Positions 1 through 6,737 of a DNA stretch of 7,897 nucleotides are shown in pieces. The notes under the pieces were generated by a model. It had not been told where the DNA came from. It saw only the letters and a list, made by a program, of their open reading frames with translations, and did no database searches. The translations under genes were made by a program, and so were the position numbers. This DNA comes from Natrialbaceae archaeon (lineage in GTDB: Archaea; Halobacteriota; Halobacteria; Halobacteriales; Natrialbaceae). Each line of letters begins with the position of its first letter. Within the stretch, counting starts at the first letter, position 1. The stretch is taken from NCBI GenBank assembly GCA_003552885.1, contig PUPA01000109.1:1-7897 (forward strand), written 5' to 3'.

Positions 1-885
1 CCCATCGGCGAGGCGGAGGTCGACGAACTCAAAGCGGCGATCCTCGACTCCGAACTATCGGTCTCCCAGCTGGTCAAGACCGCCTGGGCGTCGGCGTCGA
101 CCTACCGCGACAGCGACAAACGCGGCGGTGCGAACGGTGCCCGCATCCGGCTCGAACCCCAGAAGAGCTGGGAGGTCAACGAGCCCGAGAAGCTGGCCGT
201 GGTTCTCTCGACGCTAGAGGAGATCCAGGCCGAATTCAACGGCTCTCGATCCGACGACGTCCGGGTCTCGCTTGCCGACCTGATCGTGCTGGGCGGCAAC
301 GCCGCCGTCGAGCAGGCGGCCGCCGACGCCGGCTACGACGTCGAGGTGCCGTTCGAGCCCGGTCGGACCGACGCGACGGCCGAAGATACCGACGTCGAAT
401 CGTTCGAGTGGCTCGAGCCCGACGCCGACGGCTTCCGCAACTACTACACCGGAGACGACGTGATGGACCGCTCGGCCGAGGAGCTGCTGGTCGATAAGGC
501 AGATCTCCTGGCGCTCTCGGCCTCCGAGATGACGGCCCTGGTCGGCGGCATGCGCGCGCTGGGAGCGAACTACCGGGACTCGGAGCTGGGCGTCTTCACC
601 GACGAGCCGGGGACGCTGACCAACGACTTCTTCCGGACCGTCCTCTCGATGGACTACGAGTGGGAGGCGGCCGACGGGGACGAGGAGCTCTTCGAGCTCC
701 GCGACCGCGAGACGGGCGAAGTCGAGTTCGAGGCGAGCCGCGTCGACCTCGTCTTCGGCTCGAACTCCCGGCTCCGGGCTATCGCCGAGGTGTACGCGGC
801 GGTCGACGGCGAGGAGAAGCTCGTCCACGACTTCGTCGACGCCTGGAGCAAGGTCATGCAGCTCGACCGCTTCGACCTCGACTGA
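1..885 (+). CDS. katG: Catalase-peroxidase KatG, C-terminal part (5' end outside window)
   Basis: The reading frame is open from base 1 to a TGA at 883-885, giving 294 residues with no start inside the window. KatG is a haem enzyme that destroys hydrogen peroxide by catalase and peroxidase reactions in the cytoplasm. The visible part matches the C-terminal peroxidase-like domain: AWASASTYRDSDKRGGANGA near residues 29-48, then LEPQKSWEVNEP, SLADLIVLGGNAAVEQA (around residues 90-105), and the terminal ALGANY / GVFTDEPGTLTNDFF block (around 188-210). Complete KatG proteins are about 720-740 residues, so roughly 440 are missing to the left. These include the haem-binding domain and the Trp-Tyr-Met adduct, so catalytic competence cannot be judged here. 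The C-terminal domain itself binds no haem. The protein is rich in Asp and Glu, as expected in a haloarchaeon. The next gene is 79 bp downstream and has its own promoter-like box; no T-tract terminator is visible in the gap. Confidence 0.95.
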   Translation, partial: PIGEAEVDELKAAILDSELSVSQLVKTAWASASTYRDSDKRGGANGARIRLEPQKSWEVNEPEKLAVVLSTLEEIQAEFNGSRSDDVRVSLADLIVLGGNAAVEQAAADAGYDVEVPFEPGRTDATAEDTDVESFEWLEPDADGFRNYYTGDDVMDRSAEELLVDKADLLALSASEMTALVGGMRALGANYRDSELGVFTDEPGTLTNDFFRTVLSMDYEWEAADGDEELFELRDRETGEVEFEASRVDLVFGSNSRLRAIAEVYAAVDGEEKLVHDFVDAWSKVMQLDRFDLD

Positions 886-936
886 CGCTCGCAGCCGACG
901 AACGACGGGGGTCGGTCGACGACGAGAACGGAAGAA

Positions 937-945
937 CCACTTACC
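937..945 (+). promoter_or_regulatory. Putative TATA box (Box A) of the aminotransferase gene
   Basis: The short AT-containing element CCACTTACC stands out in a GC-rich gap. Its TTA begins 24 bases before the ATG at 965, and no Shine-Dalgarno sequence precedes that ATG. This is the arrangement expected for a leaderless or nearly leaderless haloarchaeal transcript. The match is weaker, and about three bases closer to the start, than the TTTGTC boxes of three other genes in the window. Confidence 0.45.
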
Positions 946-964
946 CGGCCCCCTCAGGCCCGGT

Positions 965-2071
965 ATGGAGTACGAGACGCCGCTTTTCTTCCACGTGATG
1001 CAACACGCCGCCCGTGCCGATCGGGACGTGATCGACATGGTCAGCGGAAATCCCGACTGGGAGCCCCCGACTGCACTCCGGGAGGCCCTCCACGAGTACG
1101 CCGACCTCGAGCCGTCGGCGTTCCAGTACCCCCCAAGCGACGGGATCGCCGAACTCCGCGAGGAGATCGCCCGCCGGCGCGGCGTCGACGTCGAAACCGT
1201 GATCGTCACCAACGGCGCCGGGGAGGCCAACTACCTCGCGATGGCCCGCGCGCTCGAACGCGACGCCGGGAGCGAGGTGATCCTCACGGATCCCGTCTAC
1301 CCCTACTACCCGGGGAAGACGACGATGCTCGGGGGCGTCCAGCGGTTCGTTCCTACCGCGTCCGACGGGAGCCTCGATCCCGACGCCGTCCGGGCGGCGG
1401 CGAGCGAGGAGACGGCGGCGATCGTGGTCAACTCCCCGAACAACCCCACGGGTGCGGTCTACCCCGAGGACACCGTCCGCGAGCTGGTCGCGATCGCCGA
1501 GGAGTACGACGCGATCCTGGTCAGCGACGAGGTGTACGATCACTTCGATCTCTCCGGGCGCTTTTTCAGCGCGCTGGGGATCGACTCGGACCGGCGGATC
1601 GTCACGAACTCCTTCTCGAAGTCGATGGCGATCACGGGCTTTCGGGTCGGCTACGCGATCGTCCCCGAGGAGCTCGTCGCCGACGCCAGGAGCCGCCACA
1701 TGCTCGTCAACGTCGCTGGCAGCCATCCGGCCCAGTACGCGGTCGCCCACGCCCTGCGGGAGACCGAGCCGGCTTACTACGAGCGCGGCCGGGGGCTGCT
1801 GGCCGACCGGGTCGACGCGTTCACCGCGGCGCTCGACGCCGCGGGCGCGGAGTACACCAGACCCGACGGGGCCTTCTACGTGATGGCTCGGTTCGACGGC
1901 TTCCGGGGTAGCCTCGAGAACGTCGAACGGCTGATCGACGAGGCCGGCGTCGCCGGCATGCCCGGGGAGGCCTTCGGGAGCTCCCGGGAGGCGTGGCTCC
2001 GGTTCGCACTCGTCACCCCCCGCGTCGAGGAGGCCGCAGAGCGCCTCGCCGCGTACTTCGACGACCGGTGA
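965..2071 (+). CDS. Class I/II pyridoxal-phosphate aminotransferase (aspartate-aminotransferase-like fold)
   Basis: This is a 368-residue fold-type I PLP enzyme that should transfer an amino group between an amino acid and a 2-oxo acid in the cytoplasm. Visible family signatures are the substrate-side SGNPDWEPP (27-35), NGAGEANY (83-90) near the PLP phosphate site, SPNNPTGAVY with the PLP-contacting Asn160, SDEVYD with Asp188 (pairs with the pyridine nitrogen) and Tyr191, and NSFSKSMAITGFRVGYA with Lys219 as the Schiff-base lysine and Arg227. Arg346 in WLRFAL is the likely substrate-carboxylate arginine. All key residues are present and the length is normal for compact subgroup I enzymes, so it should be active. 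The ATG at 965 is favoured because the TATA-like box at 937-945 fits a leaderless start and the protein begins at the usual N-terminal helix. The amino-acid substrate cannot be deduced from the sequence, and the neighbours do not point to one. Confidence 0.93.
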   Translation: MEYETPLFFHVMQHAARADRDVIDMVSGNPDWEPPTALREALHEYADLEPSAFQYPPSDGIAELREEIARRRGVDVETVIVTNGAGEANYLAMARALERDAGSEVILTDPVYPYYPGKTTMLGGVQRFVPTASDGSLDPDAVRAAASEETAAIVVNSPNNPTGAVYPEDTVRELVAIAEEYDAILVSDEVYDHFDLSGRFFSALGIDSDRRIVTNSFSKSMAITGFRVGYAIVPEELVADARSRHMLVNVAGSHPAQYAVAHALRETEPAYYERGRGLLADRVDAFTAALDAAGAEYTRPDGAFYVMARFDGFRGSLENVERLIDEAGVAGMPGEAFGSSREAWLRFALVTPRVEEAAERLAAYFDDR

Positions 2072-2134
2072 CACGTCCGGTGGATTCACGACCGAACGGC
2101 CGTCCCGAACGCCGACCTATCGACGGTGGCGTCT

Positions 2135-2146
2135 CGCTTTTGTCCG
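2135..2146 (+). promoter_or_regulatory. Leaderless-type promoter box of the CxxC protein gene
   Basis: The 12-mer CGCTTTTGTCCG lies 31 bases before the ATG at 2166, with its TTTGTC core beginning exactly 27 bases before. The identical 12-mer occurs at the identical distance before the next gene (2666-2677). Position and T-rich core fit an archaeal Box A for a transcript that starts at or next to the ATG. No Shine-Dalgarno sequence is present between the box and the start. Confidence 0.65.
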
Positions 2147-2165
2147 GTGGGTCCTTGCTTCCGGT

Positions 2166-2627
2166 ATGTACACCGGCAAGGTCGAACGTCCCTGCTGTCT
2201 CTGTGGCCGGTCCGAGGTCGAACACCGCCTCGATCTGCCGCCGCGGGCCATCGAGCTGATGAAACACGGCGACGCGATCGCCTGGCAGGACGTCGTCGGC
2301 GAGGTCGCCGTCCACTTCTGTGTCGACTGCTGGGAGACGGTCCGCGAGCTGACCCTGGAGATCGGGATGAGCCCGCTCTCGAGGTGTAACGTCGCCCGGG
2401 CGTCGTTCGACCTCCGGGAGGACTTCGAGGCCATGACCGACCGGACCCGCGAGGTGCCGGACCAGCGTCCCGTAGAGCGGCGGATGTGGGCCGAGAGCGG
2501 CCGGACGCTAGCCGGGGAGACCGAGTACCCCCCGACCGACCGGGAGCTGGTCGAAGCACGGATCCGTCGGTGGGCACTGGCGGAACTCGACTCCCCCGTC
2601 GCCGGCCGGACCGACCCGACGGACTGA
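2166..2627 (+). CDS. Small protein with two CxxC pairs, probable zinc-binding, function unknown
   Basis: I do not recognise a named family for this 153-residue protein. Its clearest feature is two Cys pairs, C10-C11-L-C13 and C52-V-D-C55, about 40 residues apart. Together they would make a four-cysteine zinc site of the zinc-ribbon or treble-clef kind that pins the N-terminal third. C11 and C74 are extra cysteines. The segment between the pairs (about 24-48) contains PPRAIELMKHG and looks helical, and W56 onward continues in another predicted helix. From residue 85 the chain is charged and Arg/Glu-rich, ending in a helical ELVEARIRRWALAEL stretch (127-141) and a short polar tail. There is no signal peptide or membrane segment, so it is cytoplasmic. 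A regulatory or nucleic-acid-binding role is plausible for such small haloarchaeal zinc proteins but is inference only. The start is supported by the leaderless promoter box 27 bases upstream. It has its own promoter, and the next gene also has one. Confidence 0.85.
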   Translation: MYTGKVERPCCLCGRSEVEHRLDLPPRAIELMKHGDAIAWQDVVGEVAVHFCVDCWETVRELTLEIGMSPLSRCNVARASFDLREDFEAMTDRTREVPDQRPVERRMWAESGRTLAGETEYPPTDRELVEARIRRWALAELDSPVAGRTDPTD

Positions 2628-2665
2628 GCGAGGCCTCGACACGCCCTGGCGTCCGGCTTCGCCAA

Positions 2666-2677
2666 CGCTTTTGTCCG
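2666..2677 (+). promoter_or_regulatory. Leaderless-type promoter box of the amidohydrolase gene
   Basis: CGCTTTTGTCCG is identical to the element at 2135-2146 and again lies 31 bases before the start codon (ATG at 2697), with TTTGTC beginning at -27. No ribosome-binding sequence intervenes. The exact repeat of sequence and spacing argues that both ATGs are the true starts of leaderless mRNAs. Confidence 0.65.
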
Positions 2678-2696
2678 CCTCGTTCGTCTCTCGCGC

Positions 2697-3968
2697 ATGG
2701 ACACCGAGGAGCTGATCGACGTCCGTCGTGAGCTACATCGGAGACCCGAGCCCGCCTGGCGGGAGTTTTACACCACCGCGCGGATCGTCGAGGAACTCGA
2801 GCGTCGCGGCGTCGACGAGCTCGCCGTCGGTCGGGACGCGATCGCTCCCGAACACCGGACGGGACTCCCGCCCGAGACGGAGCTCGAGGCGTGGGCGGAC
2901 CGCGCCCGCGAGGCCGGCGTCGACGAGACGATCCTCGAGGAGCTCGCCGGCGGGCACACGGGCGTCGTGGCGACCGTCGACTGCGGCCCGGGCCCGACGG
3001 TCGCCCTGCGGGTCGACATCGACGCGTTGCCGATCGAGGAGGCCGACGATACGGATCATCGCCCCGCGGCGGTCGGCTTTCGCTCGGAACACGAGGGTAC
3101 CAGCCACGCCTGTGGCCACGACGCCCACGCGACGATCGGCCTCGGGGTGATCGACGCGGTCCGTGAGGGCGAGTTCTCGGGGACCCTGAAGCTGTTCTTC
3201 CAGCCCGCAGAGGAGGTCATCGGCGGGGGGAAGCCGATGGCCGAGAGCGGCCACCTCGAGGGCGTCGACTACCTGCTCGCGGTCCACGTCGGCCTGGACC
3301 ACCCGACCGGCGAGCTCGTCGCCGGCATCGACGGCTTCCTCTCGGTGTGTCACCTCGAGGCGACGTTCGCCGGCGAGTCGACCCACGCCGGCGCCAGACC
3401 CGAGGCCGGAAAGAACGCGATTTCGGCCCTCGGGACGGCGATCGGCAACCTCCATGCGATCCCGCGTCACTCGGCGGGCGCGACCCGGGTGAACGTCGGC
3501 GTCGTCGAGGGCGGCACCGCCTCGAACGTCGTCGCCGAGGAGGCCCGACTCGAGTGTGAGGTCCGCGGCGAGAGCACCGAGCTCATGCAGTACACCCGCA
3601 AGCACGCCGTCAGGATCCTCGAGTCCGCAGCCCGGATGCACGACTGTGCGGTGACCGTCGACGTCGGCTCGGAGGCCCCCAGCGCCGAGAGCGATCCGGA
3701 GCTTTCGGCGGTCGTCGCCGACGTCGCGGCCGGCGTCGACGGCGTCGACACCGTCCTCGAGCGCGACGCGCTGGGCGGCAGCGAGGACGCCACCTTCCTG
3801 ATGCGGACGGTCCAGGAGGCGGGCGGGCTGGCCTGTTACGTCGGGGTCGGCACCGACCACCCCGGTGGTCACCACACGCCGACGTTCGACGTCGACGAGG
3901 AGAGCATCCGCCACGGGGTCGAGACGCTCGCTGGGACGATCGAGACCCTTTCTGACCGTCGGCCCTGA
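2697..3968 (+). CDS. M20 family amidohydrolase, AbgA-like (p-aminobenzoyl-glutamate hydrolase subunit A type)
   Basis: This 423-residue cytoplasmic metallo-amidase hydrolyses an amide bond of an N-acylated amino acid or dipeptide-like compound. M20 landmarks, in order, are RRELHRRPEPAWREF (9-23), VDIDALPIEEAD (106-117), HACGHDAHATIGLG (137-150), FFQPAEEV (167-174), AVHVG (195-199), STHAGARPEAGKNA (228-241, lid domain) and GGHHTPTFD (390-398). Probable di-metal ligands are C139, H141, E172 or E173, H197 and H392 or H393, so the site is complete. The segment at about 45-95, with GRDAI, RTGLPPETELE and GGHTGVVATVD, plus SHRP-like DHRPAAVGF and the late GSEDAT motif, resemble E. coli AbgA (436 residues) rather than the shorter hippurate or indole-acetyl amidases. 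AbgA normally works with AbgB, a second M20 subunit, next to the transporter AbgT. Neither is present here, so the substrate and subunit make-up are open. The start is fixed by the promoter box at 2666-2677. Confidence 0.92.
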   Translation: MDTEELIDVRRELHRRPEPAWREFYTTARIVEELERRGVDELAVGRDAIAPEHRTGLPPETELEAWADRAREAGVDETILEELAGGHTGVVATVDCGPGPTVALRVDIDALPIEEADDTDHRPAAVGFRSEHEGTSHACGHDAHATIGLGVIDAVREGEFSGTLKLFFQPAEEVIGGGKPMAESGHLEGVDYLLAVHVGLDHPTGELVAGIDGFLSVCHLEATFAGESTHAGARPEAGKNAISALGTAIGNLHAIPRHSAGATRVNVGVVEGGTASNVVAEEARLECEVRGESTELMQYTRKHAVRILESAARMHDCAVTVDVGSEAPSAESDPELSAVVADVAAGVDGVDTVLERDALGGSEDATFLMRTVQEAGGLACYVGVGTDHPGGHHTPTFDVDEESIRHGVETLAGTIETLSDRRP

Positions 3969-4028
3969 CGCCCCCGGGATCGGACTCCGGAGCCGACTTC
4001 TCCTCACGGCGGTCCGGAGCGGCCCCAT

Positions 4029-4037
4029 CGATTGATG
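4029..4037 (+). promoter_or_regulatory. Possible weak TATA box before the FMN-barrel gene
   Basis: CGATTGATG is the only AT-rich stretch upstream of the FMN-barrel gene. It lies 34-42 bases before the ATG at 4071, which would give a short 5' leader of about ten bases. If translation began instead at the TTG/ATG inside this same element (4032 or 4035), no convincing box would remain upstream. The evidence is weak. Confidence 0.25.
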
Positions 4038-4070
4038 TCCGTGGCCGACGTACCGAGCGATGGTCCTCGG

Positions 4071-4511
4071 ATGTCTGGATACGGGGTCGAGATGACCGCA
4101 GACGAGATCGCGGCCCTGCTGTACGATCACGGTACCGGCGTCCTCTCGCTCTCGCGGGAGGGCCGTTCGTACGGGATCCCGATCTCCTACGGCTACGACG
4201 GCGACCGGAACCGGTGTGTCCTCGACCTCGGGTTCGGCCCCGAGAGCAGAAAGGAGACGTTCCTCGGAACGACCGAGCGGGGCTGCCTGACGGTCTACGA
4301 GTGGCACTCGCCGACCGACTGGCAGAGTGCCGTCGTGACGGGCGAGCTCAACGAGCTCGGAGAGGAGCTCACCCACGACGCCGAGGAGCTGTATTACGAG
4401 TACGCGAGCGACGTCGAGATCTCGGTGTTCGGTCTGCCACCGGAGGAGGTGGCACTGGAGTGGTACGCACTCGACATCGAGGAGGCGTCCGGCCGATCGT
4501 CGCGTCGGTGA
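4071..4511 (+). CDS. FMN-binding split-barrel protein, pyridoxamine 5'-phosphate oxidase superfamily
   Basis: This is a 146-residue cytoplasmic protein with the small split-barrel architecture. GVEMTADEIAALL forms the leading helix (5-17), GTGVLSLSREGRSYGIPISY the first barrel hairpin (21-40), and SRKETFLGTT (59-68) with TVYEWHSPTDWQSAVVTGEL (74-93) the strands that in this family contact the FMN phosphate and dimer partner. Haloarchaea carry many such proteins. They bind FMN or haem, and most have no proven substrate, so the call is to superfamily level and not to vitamin B6 synthesis. Start choice is uncertain. In-frame ATG 4035 or TTG 4032 would add 12-13 residues, but that stretch has lower third-position GC than the rest and contains the only TATA-like bases nearby, so I prefer 4071, where GYGVEMT-like N-termini begin. 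It converges on the minus-strand transporter gene with a 21-bp gap. Confidence 0.85.
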   Translation: MSGYGVEMTADEIAALLYDHGTGVLSLSREGRSYGIPISYGYDGDRNRCVLDLGFGPESRKETFLGTTERGCLTVYEWHSPTDWQSAVVTGELNELGEELTHDAEELYYEYASDVEISVFGLPPEEVALEWYALDIEEASGRSSRR

Positions 4512-4529
4512 CGCCCGTCGTCTCGGGCG
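4512..4529. terminator. Small hairpin in the 21-bp gap between convergent genes
   Basis: CGCCCG (4512-4517) and CGGGCG (4524-4529) form a perfect 6-bp stem around a 6-base loop. They sit between two convergent stop codons (TGA ending at 4511, and TGA read on the minus strand at 4535-4533). A symmetric hairpin here could slow transcription from both sides. There is no T-tract on either strand, which archaeal terminators normally need, so the role is speculative and the repeat may be chance in GC-rich DNA. Confidence 0.2.
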
Positions 4530-4532
4530 CTC

Positions 4533-6353
4533 TCAGACGCCCCAGATGGCGACGATCCCGAGGGACGTGACGACCGCGAGGAGGAGTTGAAGCGGGATGC
4601 CGACCCGCATGAAATCGGTAAAGCGGTAGCCACCCTGCCCGTAGACCATCAGGTTCGTCTGGTAGCCGATCGGCGTCATCAACGAGCCGCTCGCGGCGAA
4701 AGTCACGAGGAGGACGAACGAGAACGGCTCCGCGCCGAGCTCGGTCGCGACGTCGACGCCGATCGGCAACATGAGCGCGACGCTCGCGAGGTTGGTGACG
4801 ACCTCCGTCACGACCGTGGTCAGCATGTAGAAGATCACGAGAAACGCCACGAGTGGGACGACCTCCGCCAGCGGCGTGATCCGACCGGCGAGGAACTCGG
4901 CCCCGCCGGTCTGCTCTAAGGCGACCCCGAGTGGGATCACGCCGGCGAGCAAGAAGACGACGTTCCAGTCGACCGAGTCGTACACCTCCGCCGGTTTGAC
5001 ACAGCCCGTGATCACCATCGCCGCCATCCCCGCGAGCGCCGCGATCACGACCGGGAGGTGTCCGAGGGCAGCGACGAGGACGACCCCGAGGACGACGGCG
5101 ACGGCCACCGGGATCCGTTCGGTCCGGTACTCCGGCCCGACGGCCTCCTCGGTGACGACGTAGTTCGGATCGGCACGCAGCCGTTCGAACGCGCGCTCGT
5201 TCGCCTGGACCAGGAGGGTGTCACCTCCCTGTAACGACGCCGCCGAGAGCCGACTGGTCACGAGCTCGCCCTGTCGTCGGATCGCGAGCACCGGTGCGTC
5301 GAACCGCCGTCGAAACTCGGAGACGGTGATCGACCCGCCGACGAGCGCGGACTCGCCGGGAACGACGATCACCTCCACGAGCGAGACGGTCCCGGCGGAC
5401 GCCGACCCGTCGACCGGTTCGGCCGCGAACGCGAGCCCGCGAAACTCGTTCAACTCGAGCAGCCTCCGTCGGCGTCCGCGAAACAGCAGCCGATCCCCGG
5501 CACGGACCGTCCGGTTTTCGAGGTCGCGGTGGACGATCTTCCCGCGTCGGAGGATCCGGAGGACGTCCAGGTCCCGGCCGATCCGGTCGGCGATATTCCC
5601 GACGGTCCGACCGACGACGTCCGCGTCCTCCGGTACCCGGACCTCGGTGACGTACTCGTCCGTCTCGAACCGATCGGTCGGTCCCTCCCCGGGTTCGACC
5701 CGCTCGGGAACGAGCCGGTGTCCGACCGTCAGCAGGTAGACGGCACCGGTGAGCAACACGATCACACCCAGCGGAGTGAACGTGAACATCGAGTACGGCC
5801 GGTCGATGAGCCGATCGGAGATGTCGCCGGCGAGGATACTCGGCGACGTGCCCACGAGCGTGAGCATCCCGCCGAGCATCGCCGCGTACGAGAGCGGGAT
5901 CAGCAGCTTCGAGGGAGAGGTCTCCGTCCGCTCTGCGAGGTCGTTGACGAACGGGATGAGCACCGCGACGACGGGCGTGTTGTTGATCACGCCGGCGGTC
6001 CCGCCGCCGAGACCGACGACGGCGGCGAGCTGTCTCCGCTCGTCGTCGCCGGTGAACGCGACCACGCGGTCGGCGAGGTGTCGGATCGCCCCGGTCCGGT
6101 GTACTCCCTCGCTGAGGACGAACATCGCCAACACGGTGAGCGTCGCCGGGTTGGAGAAGCCGGAGACGGCCTGTTCGGCGGTCACCGCCGTCCACGGTTC
6201 GAGGACGACGAGGACGACGAGGACGACGATCGCCGAGATGTCGATAGGGATCGGCTCGAGGACGAACAGCGCCAGCGCGACACAGACGACCGCGAAGACG
6301 ACGGCGATGTCGACGGTCAGGGAGGGAGGTGGCGCGGACAGCGGAACGTCCAT
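4533..6353 (-). CDS. SLC13/DASS (ion transporter superfamily) permease with two internal RCK_C (TrkA_C) domains
   Basis: This is a 606-residue inner-membrane transporter. The N-terminal half (about 12-210) has several hydrophobic helices and the motif GVINNTPVVAVLIPFV (121-136), the first NNT/SNT-type re-entrant loop, followed by GTSPS (168-172). A soluble middle section (about 230-400) holds two RCK_C/TrkA_C modules. The first runs from TEVRVPEDADVVGRTVGN to GDRLLFRG (236-293) and the second from VEVIVVPGESALVGGSI to GDTLLVQ (326-383). These domains bind ligands or ions and probably gate transport from the cytoplasm. The C-terminal half (about 413-606) mirrors the first, with EVVTNLASVALMLPIG (517-532) and MTPIGYQTNLMVYG (559-572). 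Family members carry dicarboxylates, sulfate or other anions, usually coupled to Na+; the substrate cannot be read from sequence. Length and architecture are normal for prokaryotic SLC13 proteins with RCK_C inserts. The ATG at 6353 is supported by a TTTGTC promoter box 27 bases upstream. Confidence 0.93.
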   Translation of the reverse strand: MDVPLSAPPPSLTVDIAVVFAVVCVALALFVLEPIPIDISAIVVLVVLVVLEPWTAVTAEQAVSGFSNPATLTVLAMFVLSEGVHRTGAIRHLADRVVAFTGDDERRQLAAVVGLGGGTAGVINNTPVVAVLIPFVNDLAERTETSPSKLLIPLSYAAMLGGMLTLVGTSPSILAGDISDRLIDRPYSMFTFTPLGVIVLLTGAVYLLTVGHRLVPERVEPGEGPTDRFETDEYVTEVRVPEDADVVGRTVGNIADRIGRDLDVLRILRRGKIVHRDLENRTVRAGDRLLFRGRRRRLLELNEFRGLAFAAEPVDGSASAGTVSLVEVIVVPGESALVGGSITVSEFRRRFDAPVLAIRRQGELVTSRLSAASLQGGDTLLVQANERAFERLRADPNYVVTEEAVGPEYRTERIPVAVAVVLGVVLVAALGHLPVVIAALAGMAAMVITGCVKPAEVYDSVDWNVVFLLAGVIPLGVALEQTGGAEFLAGRITPLAEVVPLVAFLVIFYMLTTVVTEVVTNLASVALMLPIGVDVATELGAEPFSFVLLVTFAASGSLMTPIGYQTNLMVYGQGGYRFTDFMRVGIPLQLLLAVVTSLGIVAIWGV

Positions 6354-6374
6354 ACCGGTCGGTCAACGTTGCCC

Positions 6375-6384
6375 GACAAATAGT
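6375..6384 (-). promoter_or_regulatory. Leaderless-type promoter box of the SLC13 transporter gene
   Basis: Read on the minus strand this is ACTATTTGTC. Its TTTGTC begins at 6380, exactly 27 bases before the A of the ATG at 6353. That is the same core at the same distance as in the two + strand promoters at 2135 and 2666. No Shine-Dalgarno sequence lies before the ATG. Confidence 0.65.
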
Positions 6385-6698
6385 GTCTATACACCGACTC
6401 GTTGAGGTCACGGGAGCGAACACGATTCCGCGACCGCTTTCGTTCGTCGCCGAGGGGCAGGCTAGCCGGCGCTCGCCACTTATCCAGACGGTTCAGATAT
6501 CACTACAGTCACGGTCGACCGAATCAGGCGGTGAACCGCGCGGTTGTAAAACGCGAGAGAGTAATTAGATAAGAAGGGCAAATACGTACGTTAGGTCGTC
6601 TTTCGGATCATACTCTGAACGCAGTTTGCCGATTGTTGTGATTGCTGAAAGAAGGACCTCTAACCCAACAGTTCTCCAGATTCCTCTCGCCGAGGGGG
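6385..6698. other. AT-rich intergenic stretch with no convincing gene
   Basis: This gap lies between the transporter start and the ferredoxin terminator. By hand count, 6541-6720 is about 57% A+T, against roughly one third in the genes around it. I find no tRNA, no complete ORF with a haloarchaeal signature, and no inverted terminal repeats. A perfect 12-bp palindrome AACCGCGCGGTT lies at 6534-6545. On the minus strand one frame is open from the ferredoxin end down to a TAA at 6567-6565 but has no start codon in the gap; it may be a gene remnant or chance. Confidence 0.6.
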
Positions 6699-6716
6699 AT
6701 AAATTAAAAATTTTTA
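6699..6716 (-). terminator. T-tract terminator downstream of the ferredoxin gene
   Basis: On the minus strand, about 22 bases past the ferredoxin TAG, the sequence reads TAAAAATTTTTAATTTAT. This is an almost pure A/T block with a run of five Ts and then three, in otherwise GC-rich DNA. Oligo-T on the non-template strand is the usual archaeal termination signal. The core TAAAAATTTTTA (6705-6716) is also a perfect palindrome, so the same block could act for transcripts arriving from either side. Confidence 0.65.
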
Positions 6717-6737
6717 GGTTGCGTGCTACGCCGGCGT

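Noticed and set aside
214..2089. Two further long antisense open frames (1230-214 and 2089-941) opposite katG and the aminotransferase
   Set aside because: Both are mirror frames of genes with clear family motifs; their translations are Arg/Gly/Val/Asp-rich without recognisable domains.
2733..4376. Long antisense open frame of 547 codons opposite the amidohydrolase and FMN-barrel genes
   Set aside because: It spans two well-supported genes and their gap, and shows no domain. High GC at third positions of the real genes removes stops from this antisense frame.
1..4511. The five + strand genes as a single operon
   Set aside because: Gaps of about 65-100 bp, separate TATA-like boxes before at least three of the genes, and no shared pathway argue for individual transcription units.
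6534..6545. Perfect palindrome AACCGCGCGGTT as an operator for the transporter gene
   Set aside because: A 12-bp perfect palindrome is expected about twice by chance in a window this long, and it lies about 180 bp from the start codon with no repeated copy.
6329..6568. 79-codon + strand open frame overlapping the transporter start
   Set aside because: It runs antisense through the transporter start and its promoter box, is not acidic, has no motif and no promoter of its own.
6385..6737. Insertion sequence, MITE or attachment site in the AT-rich gap
   Set aside because: I found no terminal inverted repeats, no target-site duplication, no tRNA end and no transposase fragment I can recognise.
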